Source: Bacillota bacterium
GTDB taxonomy: Bacteria > Bacillota > Clostridia > Oscillospirales > Acutalibacteraceae
Assembly (NCBI GenBank): GCA_022706685.1
Contig: JAKJCA010000005.1
Span: 18,446 to 82,445, forward strand
DNA length: 64,000 nt
Reading direction: 5' to 3'
Each line of letters begins with the position of its first letter. Positions within the stretch are counted from its first letter, which is position 1. The translations under genes and the position numbers were made by a program. The notes beneath the pieces were generated by a model. The model was not told where the DNA came from, searched no databases, and saw nothing but the letters and a program-made list of their open reading frames with translations. Of this stretch, positions 16,042-25,000 are shown piece after piece.

Positions 16042-16863
16042 TCAGCCGGTGGGAACGCCGGCTTTTCTGCAGTTGGCGAGATGCTCGGAATACGTGGACG
16101 CGTAGTAGTAGTTCATATTTTTATCGGTGACGAAATAATAATAGCCGGTGTCAGCGGGATACAGTGCGGCGTTGATGGCACTCATGCCGGGGTTGGAGAT
16201 GGGTCCGGCCGGCAGGCCTTTGCGCCGGTAGGTGTTGTAGAGGCCGCGGTACTTTTCGGAGCCGCCGTCCACGTAAGGGGCGACATATTTGTCGATATAC
16301 TCGAAGGTGACGTTGAATTGCAGCATCGGAAAGGACTTGCTGTTGAGACGGTTGTGAAGCACCGAGGAGACCAGCGGGTCCTGTTCTGGAAAACCGGACT
16401 CTTCCTGAATGATGGATGCGATGATGAGTATTTCGTCCACGCTGTAGCCGAGTTCGCCAGCCCGCGACGCCACGGCCGCGGTCAGCTTGCGTTTGGTGTT
16501 TGCCAGGAAGCGGCTCAACGCAGAGGCGGCCGATTCGCCGACATAGAAATCATAGGTATCGGGGAAAATATACCCTTCCAGCAGAAAGGGCCTTTCGGCC
16601 GCGTTTGCAATCTGCGCCGCGAGGGGGAAATCGGCCGGCACGGTATTGGCGGCGGCCAGGAAATCTTTTGCGGAACAAACGCCGTTTTGTTCAAGCAGAC
16701 GGGCGATCTGCACGGCCGTTGAGCCCTCGGGGAAAGTAACCCTGACCGTGGGAACCGACGTGGAAGCCGGGGCAGCCGTCGTCTCTTCCCTCGCAAAGGA
16801 GCAGGATGCCGTCAGGACGGCGAGCAGTACCGTCAGGAACACGGCGGTCAATCGCAGCCTCAT
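16042..16863 (-). CDS. mltG: Endolytic peptidoglycan transglycosylase MltG-like lipoprotein
   Basis: A 273-aa YceG/MltG-family protein. The N-terminus is a lipoprotein signal (MRLRLTAVFLTVLLAVL) with lipobox LTASC (C21), followed by a Thr/Ala/Pro linker and a LysM-like domain (about 40-95). The catalytic YceG domain has GYIFPDTYDFYVGE, IIASIIQEESGFPEQDP, SSVLHNRL, and YNTYRRKGLPAGPISNPG. MltG cleaves nascent glycan strands at the membrane and sets their length. Where other MltG proteins carry the catalytic Glu (ASIVE), this has Gln153, with Glu154 and Glu155 next to it. GGGAGAG precedes the ATG. It is monocistronic. Confidence 0.88.
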   Translation of the reverse strand: MRLRLTAVFLTVLLAVLTASCSFAREETTAAPASTSVPTVRVTFPEGSTAVQIARLLEQNGVCSAKDFLAAANTVPADFPLAAQIANAAERPFLLEGYIFPDTYDFYVGESAASALSRFLANTKRKLTAAVASRAGELGYSVDEILIIASIIQEESGFPEQDPLVSSVLHNRLNSKSFPMLQFNVTFEYIDKYVAPYVDGGSEKYRGLYNTYRRKGLPAGPISNPGMSAINAALYPADTGYYYFVTDKNMNYYYASTYSEHLANCRKAGVPTG

Positions 16864-16993
16864 ATTTCTCTCCCTGTTTTTGCTGTTGAGCCGTTTGCCG
16901 AGCCGTTCAAAACACAGCCGATATGCGGTCCGGCGGACCTTATTATACCGCAGCGCCGCCCGAAAGGGAAGAAACGCCGCGGCAAATCCGTTG

Positions 16994-17022
16994 TTGACTA
17001 TTCAGGCCCTTGGCCGTAAACT
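16994..17022 (+). promoter_or_regulatory. Promoter of the epimerase-GPH symporter unit
   Basis: TTGACT (16994-16999), 17-nt spacer, TAAACT (17017-17022), about 45 nt upstream of the chosen start. Confidence 0.6.
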
Positions 17023-17066
17023 GTTAAATTGTATATCTATGATTATGTCAAACAGGGGTGTGCGTT

Positions 17067-18077
17067 TTGAAAGTATTCATGATAGGCGGTACCGGACTTC
17101 TCGGCTGCGCGGCCGCCGCGCTTTTTATCGAGAGAGGGCATTCGGTCAAGTCCGTCGCCCTCCCCCCTCTGCCGGAAGGCGCCCCGATTCCCCCGGAGAT
17201 GGAACTGATATGGGGCAATTATCTTGAAATGAGCGACGGCGAGATCAAAGCGATGATGGCAGGGTGCGATTGTCTTGTGTTCGCCGCGGGCATTGACGAG
17301 CGCGTCGAGTTCCCGGCGCCCGTTTACTCGTATTATGAAAAATACAATATCAACCCCGTCAAACGCCTCATCGGTCTGGCGAAGGAATGCGGCCTGAGCA
17401 GTTCGGTGGTGCTCGGGTCTTACTTCGCTTATTTCGCGAAAGAAAAGCCAGAAATGGAACTGACAAAGAAACATCCCTATATCCGCAGCCGCATCGCGCA
17501 GGAAGAAGCGGCGCTCGCGCTTGCGGACGGCACCATGGCCGTCGCGGTGCTGGAACTGCCTTATATCTTCGGTACGCAGCCGGGCAGGAAACCGGTTTGG
17601 GTCATCCTCATCGAGCAGTTGAGCAAGATGCCGCTGGTAACGATGTATCCCAAGGGCGGCACGGCGATGCTGACCGTACGCCAGGTGGCCGAAACCATTG
17701 TAGGCGTGGCGGAAAAGAACAAAGGCGGCAACGCCTACCCGATCAGCTATTACAACCTTACCTGGGACGAATTCCTGAAAATCGTCCACGCCGCGATGGG
17801 CAAACCGGACCGTAAAATTATCCATATCGCAAAATGGATGTTCAAGTTGTTCGGCAAGACGATGATCAAACAGTACGCAAAAAAAGGCATCGACCCCGGC
17901 CTGAATCCGGTGGATTTGGCGGAAATCATGTGCATGAATACGTTTATTGACAAAAAGTGGAGCGTTGCGCTCGGCGCCACAGACGACGACATCAACGCCG
18001 CCATCTTCGACTCGGTCAAGCTCTCCGTCGAAGCGTTCGAAGGGAAGAAAGCATTGGTGGAAATGAAGAGCGAGTAA
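17067..18077 (+). CDS. NAD(P)-dependent epimerase/dehydratase family protein
   Basis: A 336-aa extended-SDR protein. The Rossmann nucleotide-binding motif GGTGLLG is at the N-terminus, with an acidic strand end and CDCLVFAAGIDER, then YEKYNINPVKRLIGLAKECG and LELPYIFGTQPG. I do not find a clean catalytic YxxxK where it is expected (the SYFAYFAKEK region), so it may be a reductase-like or non-catalytic member. Start TTG 17067 is chosen because AGGGGTG lies 6 nt upstream; an in-frame GTG at 17058 would lie inside the Shine-Dalgarno sequence. It is 11 nt upstream of a GPH sugar symporter, suggesting a role on an imported sugar or glycoside. Confidence 0.75.
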   Translation: MKVFMIGGTGLLGCAAAALFIERGHSVKSVALPPLPEGAPIPPEMELIWGNYLEMSDGEIKAMMAGCDCLVFAAGIDERVEFPAPVYSYYEKYNINPVKRLIGLAKECGLSSSVVLGSYFAYFAKEKPEMELTKKHPYIRSRIAQEEAALALADGTMAVAVLELPYIFGTQPGRKPVWVILIEQLSKMPLVTMYPKGGTAMLTVRQVAETIVGVAEKNKGGNAYPISYYNLTWDEFLKIVHAAMGKPDRKIIHIAKWMFKLFGKTMIKQYAKKGIDPGLNPVDLAEIMCMNTFIDKKWSVALGATDDDINAAIFDSVKLSVEAFEGKKALVEMKSE

Positions 18078-18088
18078 GGGGTAAACGC

Positions 18089-19564
18089 ATGGAAAAGCTG
18101 AAAACCTTTGTCGGTAAAAAAGAACTGCGCATGCTGGAAATCGGCGCCCTCGGCCAGGGGATGATTTACGCCATCATGTCTTCCTACATCTCGGATTTTT
18201 ATCTCAACGTCCTCGGCGTCTCGGCGGTATTCGTCTTGCTGCTGATGCTCCTGGCCAGAATCTGGGATGCGGTCAACGACCCGCTGATGGGCATGATAGC
18301 GGACCGCCTGAACCCCAAGCACGGGAAAATGAAAACCTATCTGCTGATTACACCGATACCGATTGCCATATTAACCTTCCTCTTGTTTTACGCGCCGGAT
18401 ATTCCCCCGGCTTCAAAAATGGCGTACGCGGCGGTCACCTACGTACTATGGGGCATGACCTACACGATGTCCGACGTGCCGTTTTGGAGTATGCCCATCC
18501 TCATGACGGCCAACCCCGCCGAACGCGGAAGAATCTTTACGCTAGCCAGAACCACAAACGGGATCGGTTCCGCGCTGCCGATCGTTATTTTTATGGCATT
18601 GGGTTTTATACTGCCGAAAACCGGGCTCAGCGGGCTGGAACTTGAAAAAGCCAGGTACACCGTCATCGCCCTGTTCGCGGCCATCATCGGCAACCTCCTT
18701 TTTGCAAACACCTATTTCCATGTCAAAGAACGCGTCAATGTGCCGCGCAAAAAACCTGAAAAGGGCGAAGCCGGCTCCTTGAAACTGCTGTTTTCCAACA
18801 AGCCGCTGATGCTGGTGCTGCTTATGGGCGTGCTTTCCTGCGGCAGGTACATGTATCAGGTCGGCGCCATCCATGTCGCCAGGTACTCGTTCTATATCGG
18901 CCCCTCGCTTGCCGGCCTGACCGACGCCCAAAAAGAGCCGATTATCCAGTCCAGCATATCCAAAGTCAACCTTATTTTCGCAGTGGCGACGGCGGTCGGC
19001 ATGTTCGGCACCATGCTGCTGCTGCCCAAACTGATTAAAAAGTTCAACTACAAGCAGCTTATCGTCGTTTCCTGCGTGATCGGTTTCGCTGCAAGTATGG
19101 CGATTTATTTTTTGGGCTACAATCGTTTCTGGGCATGCGTCCCCTTCCTTGTGCTGGCCTGCGTGCCCGCCGGGACCATCAACGTGCTGTCCTCGGCGAT
19201 GATCGGCGATTCGCTGGATTATATGGAGTGGAAAACCGGCAGGCGCGAAAACGGGCTCGGTTCCGCCTGCCAGTCTTTCGTCAACAAACTCGGCAACGCT
19301 TTCGCGACCTCTTTTATCGTGCTGATGTATAAAATCGTCGATTTGAATATCGCAACCATAGGAACCGCATTCACCCCGGACCCGACGGCGCTGTCGGCAG
19401 CCCAGCGGGGCGGCATGTTCACCCTCGTGTCCGTTATTCCCGGGGTTCTGCTGCTGCTTTGCAGCATACCGCTGCTCTTTTATGACCTCGTGGGCAAAAA
19501 ACGGCAGGTGATTACCGAGGAACTTCGTCAGCAAAGGGCGGCAAAAGGGATTTCGGTCGAATAA
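18089..19564 (+). CDS. GPH-family (glycoside-pentoside-hexuronide:cation) symporter
   Basis: A 491-aa membrane transporter with about 12 hydrophobic segments. The MelB/XynP-type signature DAVNDPLMGMIADR follows the second membrane segment, and the conserved cytoplasmic loop RLNPKHGKMKTYLL is next. SMIGDSLDYMEWKTGRRENGLGSACQSFVNKLG in the second half is also characteristic. It imports a glycoside or sugar with Na+ or H+; the substrate is not readable. AAGGGG precedes the ATG by 7 nt. It is cotranscribed with the epimerase upstream and possibly with typA 28 nt downstream. Confidence 0.9.
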   Translation: MEKLKTFVGKKELRMLEIGALGQGMIYAIMSSYISDFYLNVLGVSAVFVLLLMLLARIWDAVNDPLMGMIADRLNPKHGKMKTYLLITPIPIAILTFLLFYAPDIPPASKMAYAAVTYVLWGMTYTMSDVPFWSMPILMTANPAERGRIFTLARTTNGIGSALPIVIFMALGFILPKTGLSGLELEKARYTVIALFAAIIGNLLFANTYFHVKERVNVPRKKPEKGEAGSLKLLFSNKPLMLVLLMGVLSCGRYMYQVGAIHVARYSFYIGPSLAGLTDAQKEPIIQSSISKVNLIFAVATAVGMFGTMLLLPKLIKKFNYKQLIVVSCVIGFAASMAIYFLGYNRFWACVPFLVLACVPAGTINVLSSAMIGDSLDYMEWKTGRRENGLGSACQSFVNKLGNAFATSFIVLMYKIVDLNIATIGTAFTPDPTALSAAQRGGMFTLVSVIPGVLLLLCSIPLLFYDLVGKKRQVITEELRQQRAAKGISVE

Positions 19565-19592
19565 AGCACAATTTTATATTCAGGTGAAAGTT

Positions 19593-21413
19593 TTGGCATT
19601 GAGAACAGATATCAGGAATATCGCGATTATCGCGCATGTCGACCACGGTAAGACGACTCTCGTCGACGAAATGCTCAAACAAAGCGGCATTTTCAGGGAA
19701 AACGAACAGGTTCGCGAACGGGTCATGGACTCCAACGACCTCGAGCGCGAGAGGGGCATCACCATCCTCGCCAAAAATACGGCTATTCATTACCGCGGGA
19801 CGAAGATCAACATCGTCGACACCCCCGGTCATGCCGACTTCGGCGGCGAAGTCGAGCGCATCCTGATGATGGTCGACGGCGTACTGCTGCTGGTGGACGC
19901 CTTCGAAGGCTGTATGCCGCAGACGCGCTTTGTCCTCAAAAAGGCGCTGGATCTGCAAAAAAAAGCGATTGTGGTCATCAACAAAATCGACCGGCCGGGC
20001 GCGAGGCCGGACGAGGTGGTCGACGGGGTTCTTGATTTGTTTATCGAACTGGGCGCCGATGAAAGCCAGCTGGACTTCCCCGTCGTGTACGCCAGCGCCA
20101 GAGACGGTTTCGCCTCGCTCGACAGCAACGCGGAAAACGGCGACATGCGGCCGCTGCTTGATTCGATCCTCGAAAACATCGACGCGCCCGGCGGCGACCC
20201 CGAAGGCCCTTTGCAGCTTCGTTTTTCAAGTTTGGAGTACGACGAATACGTCGGCCGGCTCGGTATCGGGCGCATCGAACGCGGCGTCGCGCGCAAGGGC
20301 GCTCCGGCGGTTTTATGCAAAAGGGACGGCGATTTTGAAAACGTCAGGATATCCCGGCTTTATCTTTTCGACGGGCTCAAGCGCGTCGAGGCGGATGAAG
20401 CGGCAGCAGGGGACATCGTGTGCGTTTCGGGCATCGAGGACCTGAATATCGGCGAGACGCTCTGCGACCCGGCCAGGATCGAGCCCCTCGATTTTGTCAA
20501 AATCGACGAGCCCACGATCGCGATGAATTTCATCGTCAACGACAGCCCTTTCGCGGGGCGCGAGGGCAGGTTCGTCACCTCCCGCAACCTGCGCGACCGC
20601 CTGTTCAAAGAGGTGCAAACCAACGTCAGTATGCGCGTCGAACTCACCGGCACGACCGATACCTTCAAAGTTTCCGGACGGGGCGAACTGCACTTGTCGA
20701 TTCTGATTGAGACGATGCGGCGCCAGGGGTACGAGTTCCAGGTATCGCGGCCGAAAGTCATCTTCAAAGAGCGCGACGGCCATATTCTCGAACCGATGGA
20801 ACTGCTGATCGTCGAGGTGCCCGAGCAGTATGTCGGCGCGGTCATTCAAAAGCTGGGGCCGCGCAAAGGTGAACTCGAAAACATGGGTTCAAGAGAAGCG
20901 GGCTCCACGCATCTCGAATTCAGGATTCCGTCCAGAGGGCTGATCGGCTACCGTTCGGAGTTCTTGACCGACACCAACGGCAACGGCATCATGAACCAGC
21001 TCTTCCTCGGCTATGAGACCTACAAAGGCGATATCCAGACGCGCGAACGCGGTTCGATTGTCGTGCACGAGGGCGGCCTGTCCACCGCCTACGGGCTGTT
21101 CAGCGCCCAGCAGAGAGGACGGCTTTTCATCGGCCCCGGTGTCGAGGTGTACGAGGGCATGATTGTCGGCGAAAGCGCCAAGAACGAGGATGTCGTATGC
21201 AATATCTGCAAGCAGAAACATCTGACCAACACCAGGGCGGCCGGCAGCGATGACGCGCTGCGGCTGACGCCGCCGAGCGAATTGAGCCTTGAGCAGTCGA
21301 TGGAGTTTATCAAAGACGACGAGCTGCTCGAAGTAACGCCCAAAAGCCTGCGGCTTCGCAAAACCGTGCTTTCAAAAGAGGCGCGCATGAAACAGCAGCA
21401 TAAAAAAGGCTGA
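19593..21413 (+). CDS. typA: Translational GTPase TypA/BipA
   Basis: A ribosome-associated GTPase of about 606 aa implicated in 50S assembly and stress adaptation. G1 is AHVDHGKTTLVDEMLKQSG, switch I is RERGITI, G3 is DTPGHADFGGEVER, and G4 is NKIDRPGARPDEV. EF-G-like domains III and V and the TypA-specific C-terminal domain follow (PSRGLIGYRSEFLTDT, GLFSAQQRGRLFIGPG, CNICKQKHLTNTRAAGSDDALRL). The start is uncertain: TTG 19593 has AGGTGA 5 nt upstream, while GTG 19584 lies within that sequence and TTG 19599 is also possible. It lies 28 nt after the GPH gene, so readthrough is plausible. Confidence 0.96.
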   Translation: MALRTDIRNIAIIAHVDHGKTTLVDEMLKQSGIFRENEQVRERVMDSNDLERERGITILAKNTAIHYRGTKINIVDTPGHADFGGEVERILMMVDGVLLLVDAFEGCMPQTRFVLKKALDLQKKAIVVINKIDRPGARPDEVVDGVLDLFIELGADESQLDFPVVYASARDGFASLDSNAENGDMRPLLDSILENIDAPGGDPEGPLQLRFSSLEYDEYVGRLGIGRIERGVARKGAPAVLCKRDGDFENVRISRLYLFDGLKRVEADEAAAGDIVCVSGIEDLNIGETLCDPARIEPLDFVKIDEPTIAMNFIVNDSPFAGREGRFVTSRNLRDRLFKEVQTNVSMRVELTGTTDTFKVSGRGELHLSILIETMRRQGYEFQVSRPKVIFKERDGHILEPMELLIVEVPEQYVGAVIQKLGPRKGELENMGSREAGSTHLEFRIPSRGLIGYRSEFLTDTNGNGIMNQLFLGYETYKGDIQTRERGSIVVHEGGLSTAYGLFSAQQRGRLFIGPGVEVYEGMIVGESAKNEDVVCNICKQKHLTNTRAAGSDDALRLTPPSELSLEQSMEFIKDDELLEVTPKSLRLRKTVLSKEARMKQQHKKG

Positions 21414-21436
21414 ATGCAGCCGGGAACTTTCCCCTC

Positions 21437-21458
21437 TATGCGCAAAGCATATTTTTTT
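21437..21458 (+). terminator. Weak intrinsic terminator after typA
   Basis: A 5-bp stem (TATGC with GCATA, 5-nt loop) is followed by seven Ts. The stem is short, so efficiency is doubtful; it marks the left boundary of the AT-richer glycan island. Confidence 0.45.
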
Positions 21459-21592
21459 GATATATTGTTCATGGATATCATTAACGGCCATATTCACGCT
21501 GAGGAAAACGGTTTGCGGATATCGTTGTTTGATGAACGCGCCGTATGAATACAGCCCCCTTATTGTCACCGGATTGCCGCGAGGGTTGCTCA

Positions 21593-22618
21593 ATGAATCC
21601 AAAGGTCAGCATCATCATCCCTTTTTACAACGCAATGAGCTATCTGGAGGAATGCGTCCGTTCGGTCGCAGCCCAGACGCTTTCCGATATCGAGATTATT
21701 TTAGTTGACGACGGTTCCAACGATTCGAGCGCAAAAATCGCGGACGATTTCGCGCGGGCGGACAACAGAATCAAGGTTATCCATCAAAGCAACCGCGGCG
21801 TCAGCGCCGCCCGGAACGCGGGGCTCGACGCCGCGAAAGGCGACTATATCGGTTTTGTCGATGCCGACGATCTCGTTGCTGTGACGATGTACGAGGCGCT
21901 TTATCGAACCGCCGCCGAACACAAGGTGGATATCGTCGGCTCTGGTTTCGTTAAGTTCGGTGAATTGATGGAGAAGGAAAAAACGATCGCCTCCCATTTT
22001 GAGGAAGAAAAAATATTGCTGAAACAGGACATCATCGACAGCGCCGTGCAAATGCATTCCTCGGGATGTTTCGGTTTCATCTGGAGGTTTCTTTATTCGG
22101 CGGCGCTCGTAAAAGGCAACCATATACGGTTTGACGACAGGATAACGATCGGAGAAGACACGCTGTTTTGCATGGAATGCTTCTTAAACGCGGAAACGGT
22201 TTATATCCTTTCTGACGCCTTTTACAGATACAGGATTCATCAGGACAGCGTAATGAGACGCAAATACAAACCCGCGCTGGCCCGTTCTTTAGCCATACAA
22301 TATGAAAAAAAATTGAGCCTTTGCGAGGCCTTTTTAGCCGACAGGAAAGACGAATATCTCTATGATTTAGCTAAATACAATATTACCGTTCTTTTTTATC
22401 AGCTGCTCGAAAATTTATACAACGGCGGTCACCCTAAGCCGAGGAAAGCGATTAAGGAACTCGCGGAATCCGAAATGATCGCGCGTTCTTTCCGGGTTTT
22501 CGACATTGATTCCATCCGTTCGAAGTCGATCGACTGGCTGGTGTACTGGCTTGTCCGGCACAAAATATACGCCCCCGCCCATATCTTATGCCGCCGGTAT
22601 CTTTTCAAGGTCAAATGA
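21593..22618 (+). CDS. Glycosyltransferase family 2
   Basis: A 341-aa GT-A fold glycosyltransferase. It opens with KVSIIIPFYNAMSYLEECVRSVAAQTLSDIEIILVDDGSNDSS, continues with VIHQSNRGVSAARNAGLDAAKGDYIGFVDADD (DxD metal/nucleotide site), and has ITIGEDTLFCME (ED motif). It has no transmembrane segment. It probably adds a sugar to a lipid-linked or surface polysaccharide intermediate. ATG 21593 is chosen (GAGGG 7 nt upstream, and the family starts right at KVSIIIP). It is the first of four same-strand glycan genes (21.6-26.2 kb) whose base composition looks lower in GC than the flanks. Confidence 0.9.
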   Translation: MNPKVSIIIPFYNAMSYLEECVRSVAAQTLSDIEIILVDDGSNDSSAKIADDFARADNRIKVIHQSNRGVSAARNAGLDAAKGDYIGFVDADDLVAVTMYEALYRTAAEHKVDIVGSGFVKFGELMEKEKTIASHFEEEKILLKQDIIDSAVQMHSSGCFGFIWRFLYSAALVKGNHIRFDDRITIGEDTLFCMECFLNAETVYILSDAFYRYRIHQDSVMRRKYKPALARSLAIQYEKKLSLCEAFLADRKDEYLYDLAKYNITVLFYQLLENLYNGGHPKPRKAIKELAESEMIARSFRVFDIDSIRSKSIDWLVYWLVRHKIYAPAHILCRRYLFKVK

Positions 22619-22643
22619 AGCATTCCGGATTGGGGACACGCTT

Positions 22644-23762
22644 ATGAAAAAAGTCGGAATCATCACGTTTCATGCGGCGCACAATTTCGGCTCTTCCCTT
22701 CAAGTCTACGCGCTGCAAAATGTTATTGAGCAACTTGGTTTTGATTGCCGGGTGATTGATTTCCGCAAACCGGAACAAAGTCGCCACTACGCGCCATTGA
22801 CCGGCAAGAAGTTGCTTTACGCGCTCAGATTTGACCGGAAATACTTGTACAATCTCCCCGCAAGGATGCGGGCGTATGCCAAATACCAATCATTCATAGA
22901 AAAGCAGCTTCATCTGACAAAAAGGACCTATTCCGATCTGAAAGAATTGTATGATGCGGATTTTGATTTTGACTTTTATATCAGCGGCAGCGACCAAATT
23001 TGGAACTTCAAACCCTGTGATGCGGATAACGCTTATTTTCTGCCTTTTGTAAAAAGCGGCAAAAAAATCGCTTATGCGCCGTCCTTCGGTTCAAGATATA
23101 TCTCCGTCGACAGTCACTCCGAAATAGCGGAGTTCATCAAACAATATGACAGCGTCTGCGTCCGGGACGATAACAGCGCGACTATTGTCCGTGAATTGAC
23201 CGGGCTGGATGTCCCGGTACTGCCGGATCCTTCGCTGTTGCTGAAACCCGAGGAATGGGATCGTATTCTGCCGCCTTTTCAGCCTGGGGATAACTATATT
23301 TTTTATTATTCCCTCGCCGAAAGAACCCGCAATCAGGAGATGGTAGCGATTGCCAATAAGGTCGCCGAAAAGACGGGGCTGAAAATCGTGCTGGCGGTAT
23401 GCGCCTATGGCGACAAAGAAGTGTTCAGCGACCACGACGGTCATATTTTTAAACTTGACAGCGGACCGCAAGATTTCGTCAATCTGATCAAAAACGCCCG
23501 CTTCGTCATCACCAGTTCATTTCACGGGCTTCTGTTCTCGGTCATGTTCAACAAACCTTTTTTGGCTTTCAACGGAATGCTTGACGAGCGCTTAAAATCC
23601 TTTTTGTCCCAGACAGGCCTGCTTGACCGTGCCGTATCGAAAAGCAATGCCGACGAAATACTCGACAAGCTTTTCGATATGGATTTCGTCCCCGCGCAAA
23701 AGATTATTGCCGAAAAACGCGCGCAAGCCATTCGATTTTTGGAACGGTCGTTAGGCGTATAA
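22644..23762 (+). CDS. Polysaccharide pyruvyl transferase family protein
   Basis: A 372-aa protein of the WcaK/CsaB-type family, which transfers ketal pyruvate (or a related group) to polysaccharide sugars. Diagnostic segments are VGIITFHAAHNFGSSLQVYALQNVI at the start, FYISGSDQIWNF, ISVRDDNS-like VCVRDDNSA, PDPSLLL, and VITSSFHGLLFSVMFNKPF near the end. The ATG follows GGGGA. It is 14 nt upstream of an FrhB-like protein, a pairing seen in many bacterial capsule/EPS clusters. Soluble and cytoplasmic. Confidence 0.88.
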   Translation: MKKVGIITFHAAHNFGSSLQVYALQNVIEQLGFDCRVIDFRKPEQSRHYAPLTGKKLLYALRFDRKYLYNLPARMRAYAKYQSFIEKQLHLTKRTYSDLKELYDADFDFDFYISGSDQIWNFKPCDADNAYFLPFVKSGKKIAYAPSFGSRYISVDSHSEIAEFIKQYDSVCVRDDNSATIVRELTGLDVPVLPDPSLLLKPEEWDRILPPFQPGDNYIFYYSLAERTRNQEMVAIANKVAEKTGLKIVLAVCAYGDKEVFSDHDGHIFKLDSGPQDFVNLIKNARFVITSSFHGLLFSVMFNKPFLAFNGMLDERLKSFLSQTGLLDRAVSKSNADEILDKLFDMDFVPAQKIIAEKRAQAIRFLERSLGV

Positions 23763-23776
23763 CGGGAGCTGTCAGT

Positions 23777-24946
23777 ATGATCATTTGCGAAGCGGAAAAG
23801 TGCAGCGGTTGTTCCCTTTGCTATAATGTCTGCCCGACCCGATGCATCGAGATGAAGTATGACGTTAACGGAGCGCTTTCTCCTGTTGTCGACGAGTCGG
23901 TGTGTATCCGATGCATGGTTTGCCGGGATTCTTGCATCGCAAACAACAAGATTTCTTTTTCGCCCCCGATCAAATTATTTGCGGGCTGGTCTTTAATCAA
24001 AGACGACAGAAAAAGCAGTTCCTCCGGCGGCGCCGCATCGGTCTTCAGTTCAAAGATGATCGAAAAAGGCGGATACGTGTTCGGCGCCGGATTTTCGGAT
24101 CATCTTCAGTTGAAACATTACTGCGCCGGTACGCCCGAGCAGTTGAAAGGCTTTAAAGGTTCAAAGTATTTCCAAAGTTATATCGGGGACGCTTACACCT
24201 TGGCGGCAAAACATTTGCATGACGGCAAGCCTGTTCTTTTTGTCGGGAGCCCTTGCCAGGTATGGGCTTTGCGCCGTTTTGTGGGTTCCGAGGACGAGAA
24301 CCTCGTTGCGGTCGATTTTGTTTGCCACGGTGTTCCGTCCCAAAAATATATCGACGAGTATATCGAATATCTGACGCCTTCGCTCCCTTCGCCGCCGGAC
24401 AGTATTTCTTTTCGGGTATCCCAGCATTATATTTTTCAATTGTTTAAAGAAGGGAAAACCGTATTTTCCAACTCATACGAAGACGATATATTCCTGAACG
24501 GTTTTTTCTGCGGCGTTTATCACAGAGACAGTTGTTACCGGTGCCCGTTCGCGCAAAAGAACAGGGCGTCCGATATCACAATCGGCGATTTCTGGGGACT
24601 CGGAAAAAACGTCGCCTTTCAGCATGACCAAGCCGACGGCGTATCTTTAATTATGGCGAATACGACGAAAGGGCTGTCGTATATTGAAAGCTGCGCAGAC
24701 CGTTTGTTTTTAGAGCAGAGAAGCGTTGAAGAAGCCGTGCAGGGCAATTCTCAGCTTTCCGGGCCGGTACCGGTCAGCAAAGCCCGGATCGCTTTCAAAA
24801 ATAATTACAAAAAAAAAGGGTTCGTCCGTTCCGCTCAATGTTATCTGAACCGGAAAAAACGCGCAAATGCGAGGTCGGATCGGATTTCCGCCGTCAAACG
24901 CTTCATCAAGCATTGCCTGTCCATAGGCGAAAAAACCTTTTTATAA
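23777..24946 (+). CDS. Coenzyme F420 hydrogenase/dehydrogenase beta-subunit family protein (4Fe-4S)
   Basis: A 389-aa iron-sulfur flavoprotein-like protein. Two ferredoxin-type clusters lie in the first 60 residues (CSGCSLCYNVCP and CIRCMVCRDSC), followed by an FrhB N- and C-domain (SSSSGGAASVFSSKMIE, FVGSPCQVWALRR, DFVCHGVPSQKYIDEYIEYL, DSCYRCPFAQKNRASDITIGDFWG). In polysaccharide clusters these proteins accompany WcaK-like pyruvyl transferases and probably act as reductases on a sugar or pyruvyl intermediate. The exact reaction is not established, and no F420 biosynthesis is visible. The start ATG has GGGAG upstream. Confidence 0.85.
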   Translation: MIICEAEKCSGCSLCYNVCPTRCIEMKYDVNGALSPVVDESVCIRCMVCRDSCIANNKISFSPPIKLFAGWSLIKDDRKSSSSGGAASVFSSKMIEKGGYVFGAGFSDHLQLKHYCAGTPEQLKGFKGSKYFQSYIGDAYTLAAKHLHDGKPVLFVGSPCQVWALRRFVGSEDENLVAVDFVCHGVPSQKYIDEYIEYLTPSLPSPPDSISFRVSQHYIFQLFKEGKTVFSNSYEDDIFLNGFFCGVYHRDSCYRCPFAQKNRASDITIGDFWGLGKNVAFQHDQADGVSLIMANTTKGLSYIESCADRLFLEQRSVEEAVQGNSQLSGPVPVSKARIAFKNNYKKKGFVRSAQCYLNRKKRANARSDRISAVKRFIKHCLSIGEKTFL

Positions 24947-25000
24947 CAACAATCGTAATCTTTTTGCCCGGCAAAGCAAACTTTTTGAAGAAGAAGTGAA

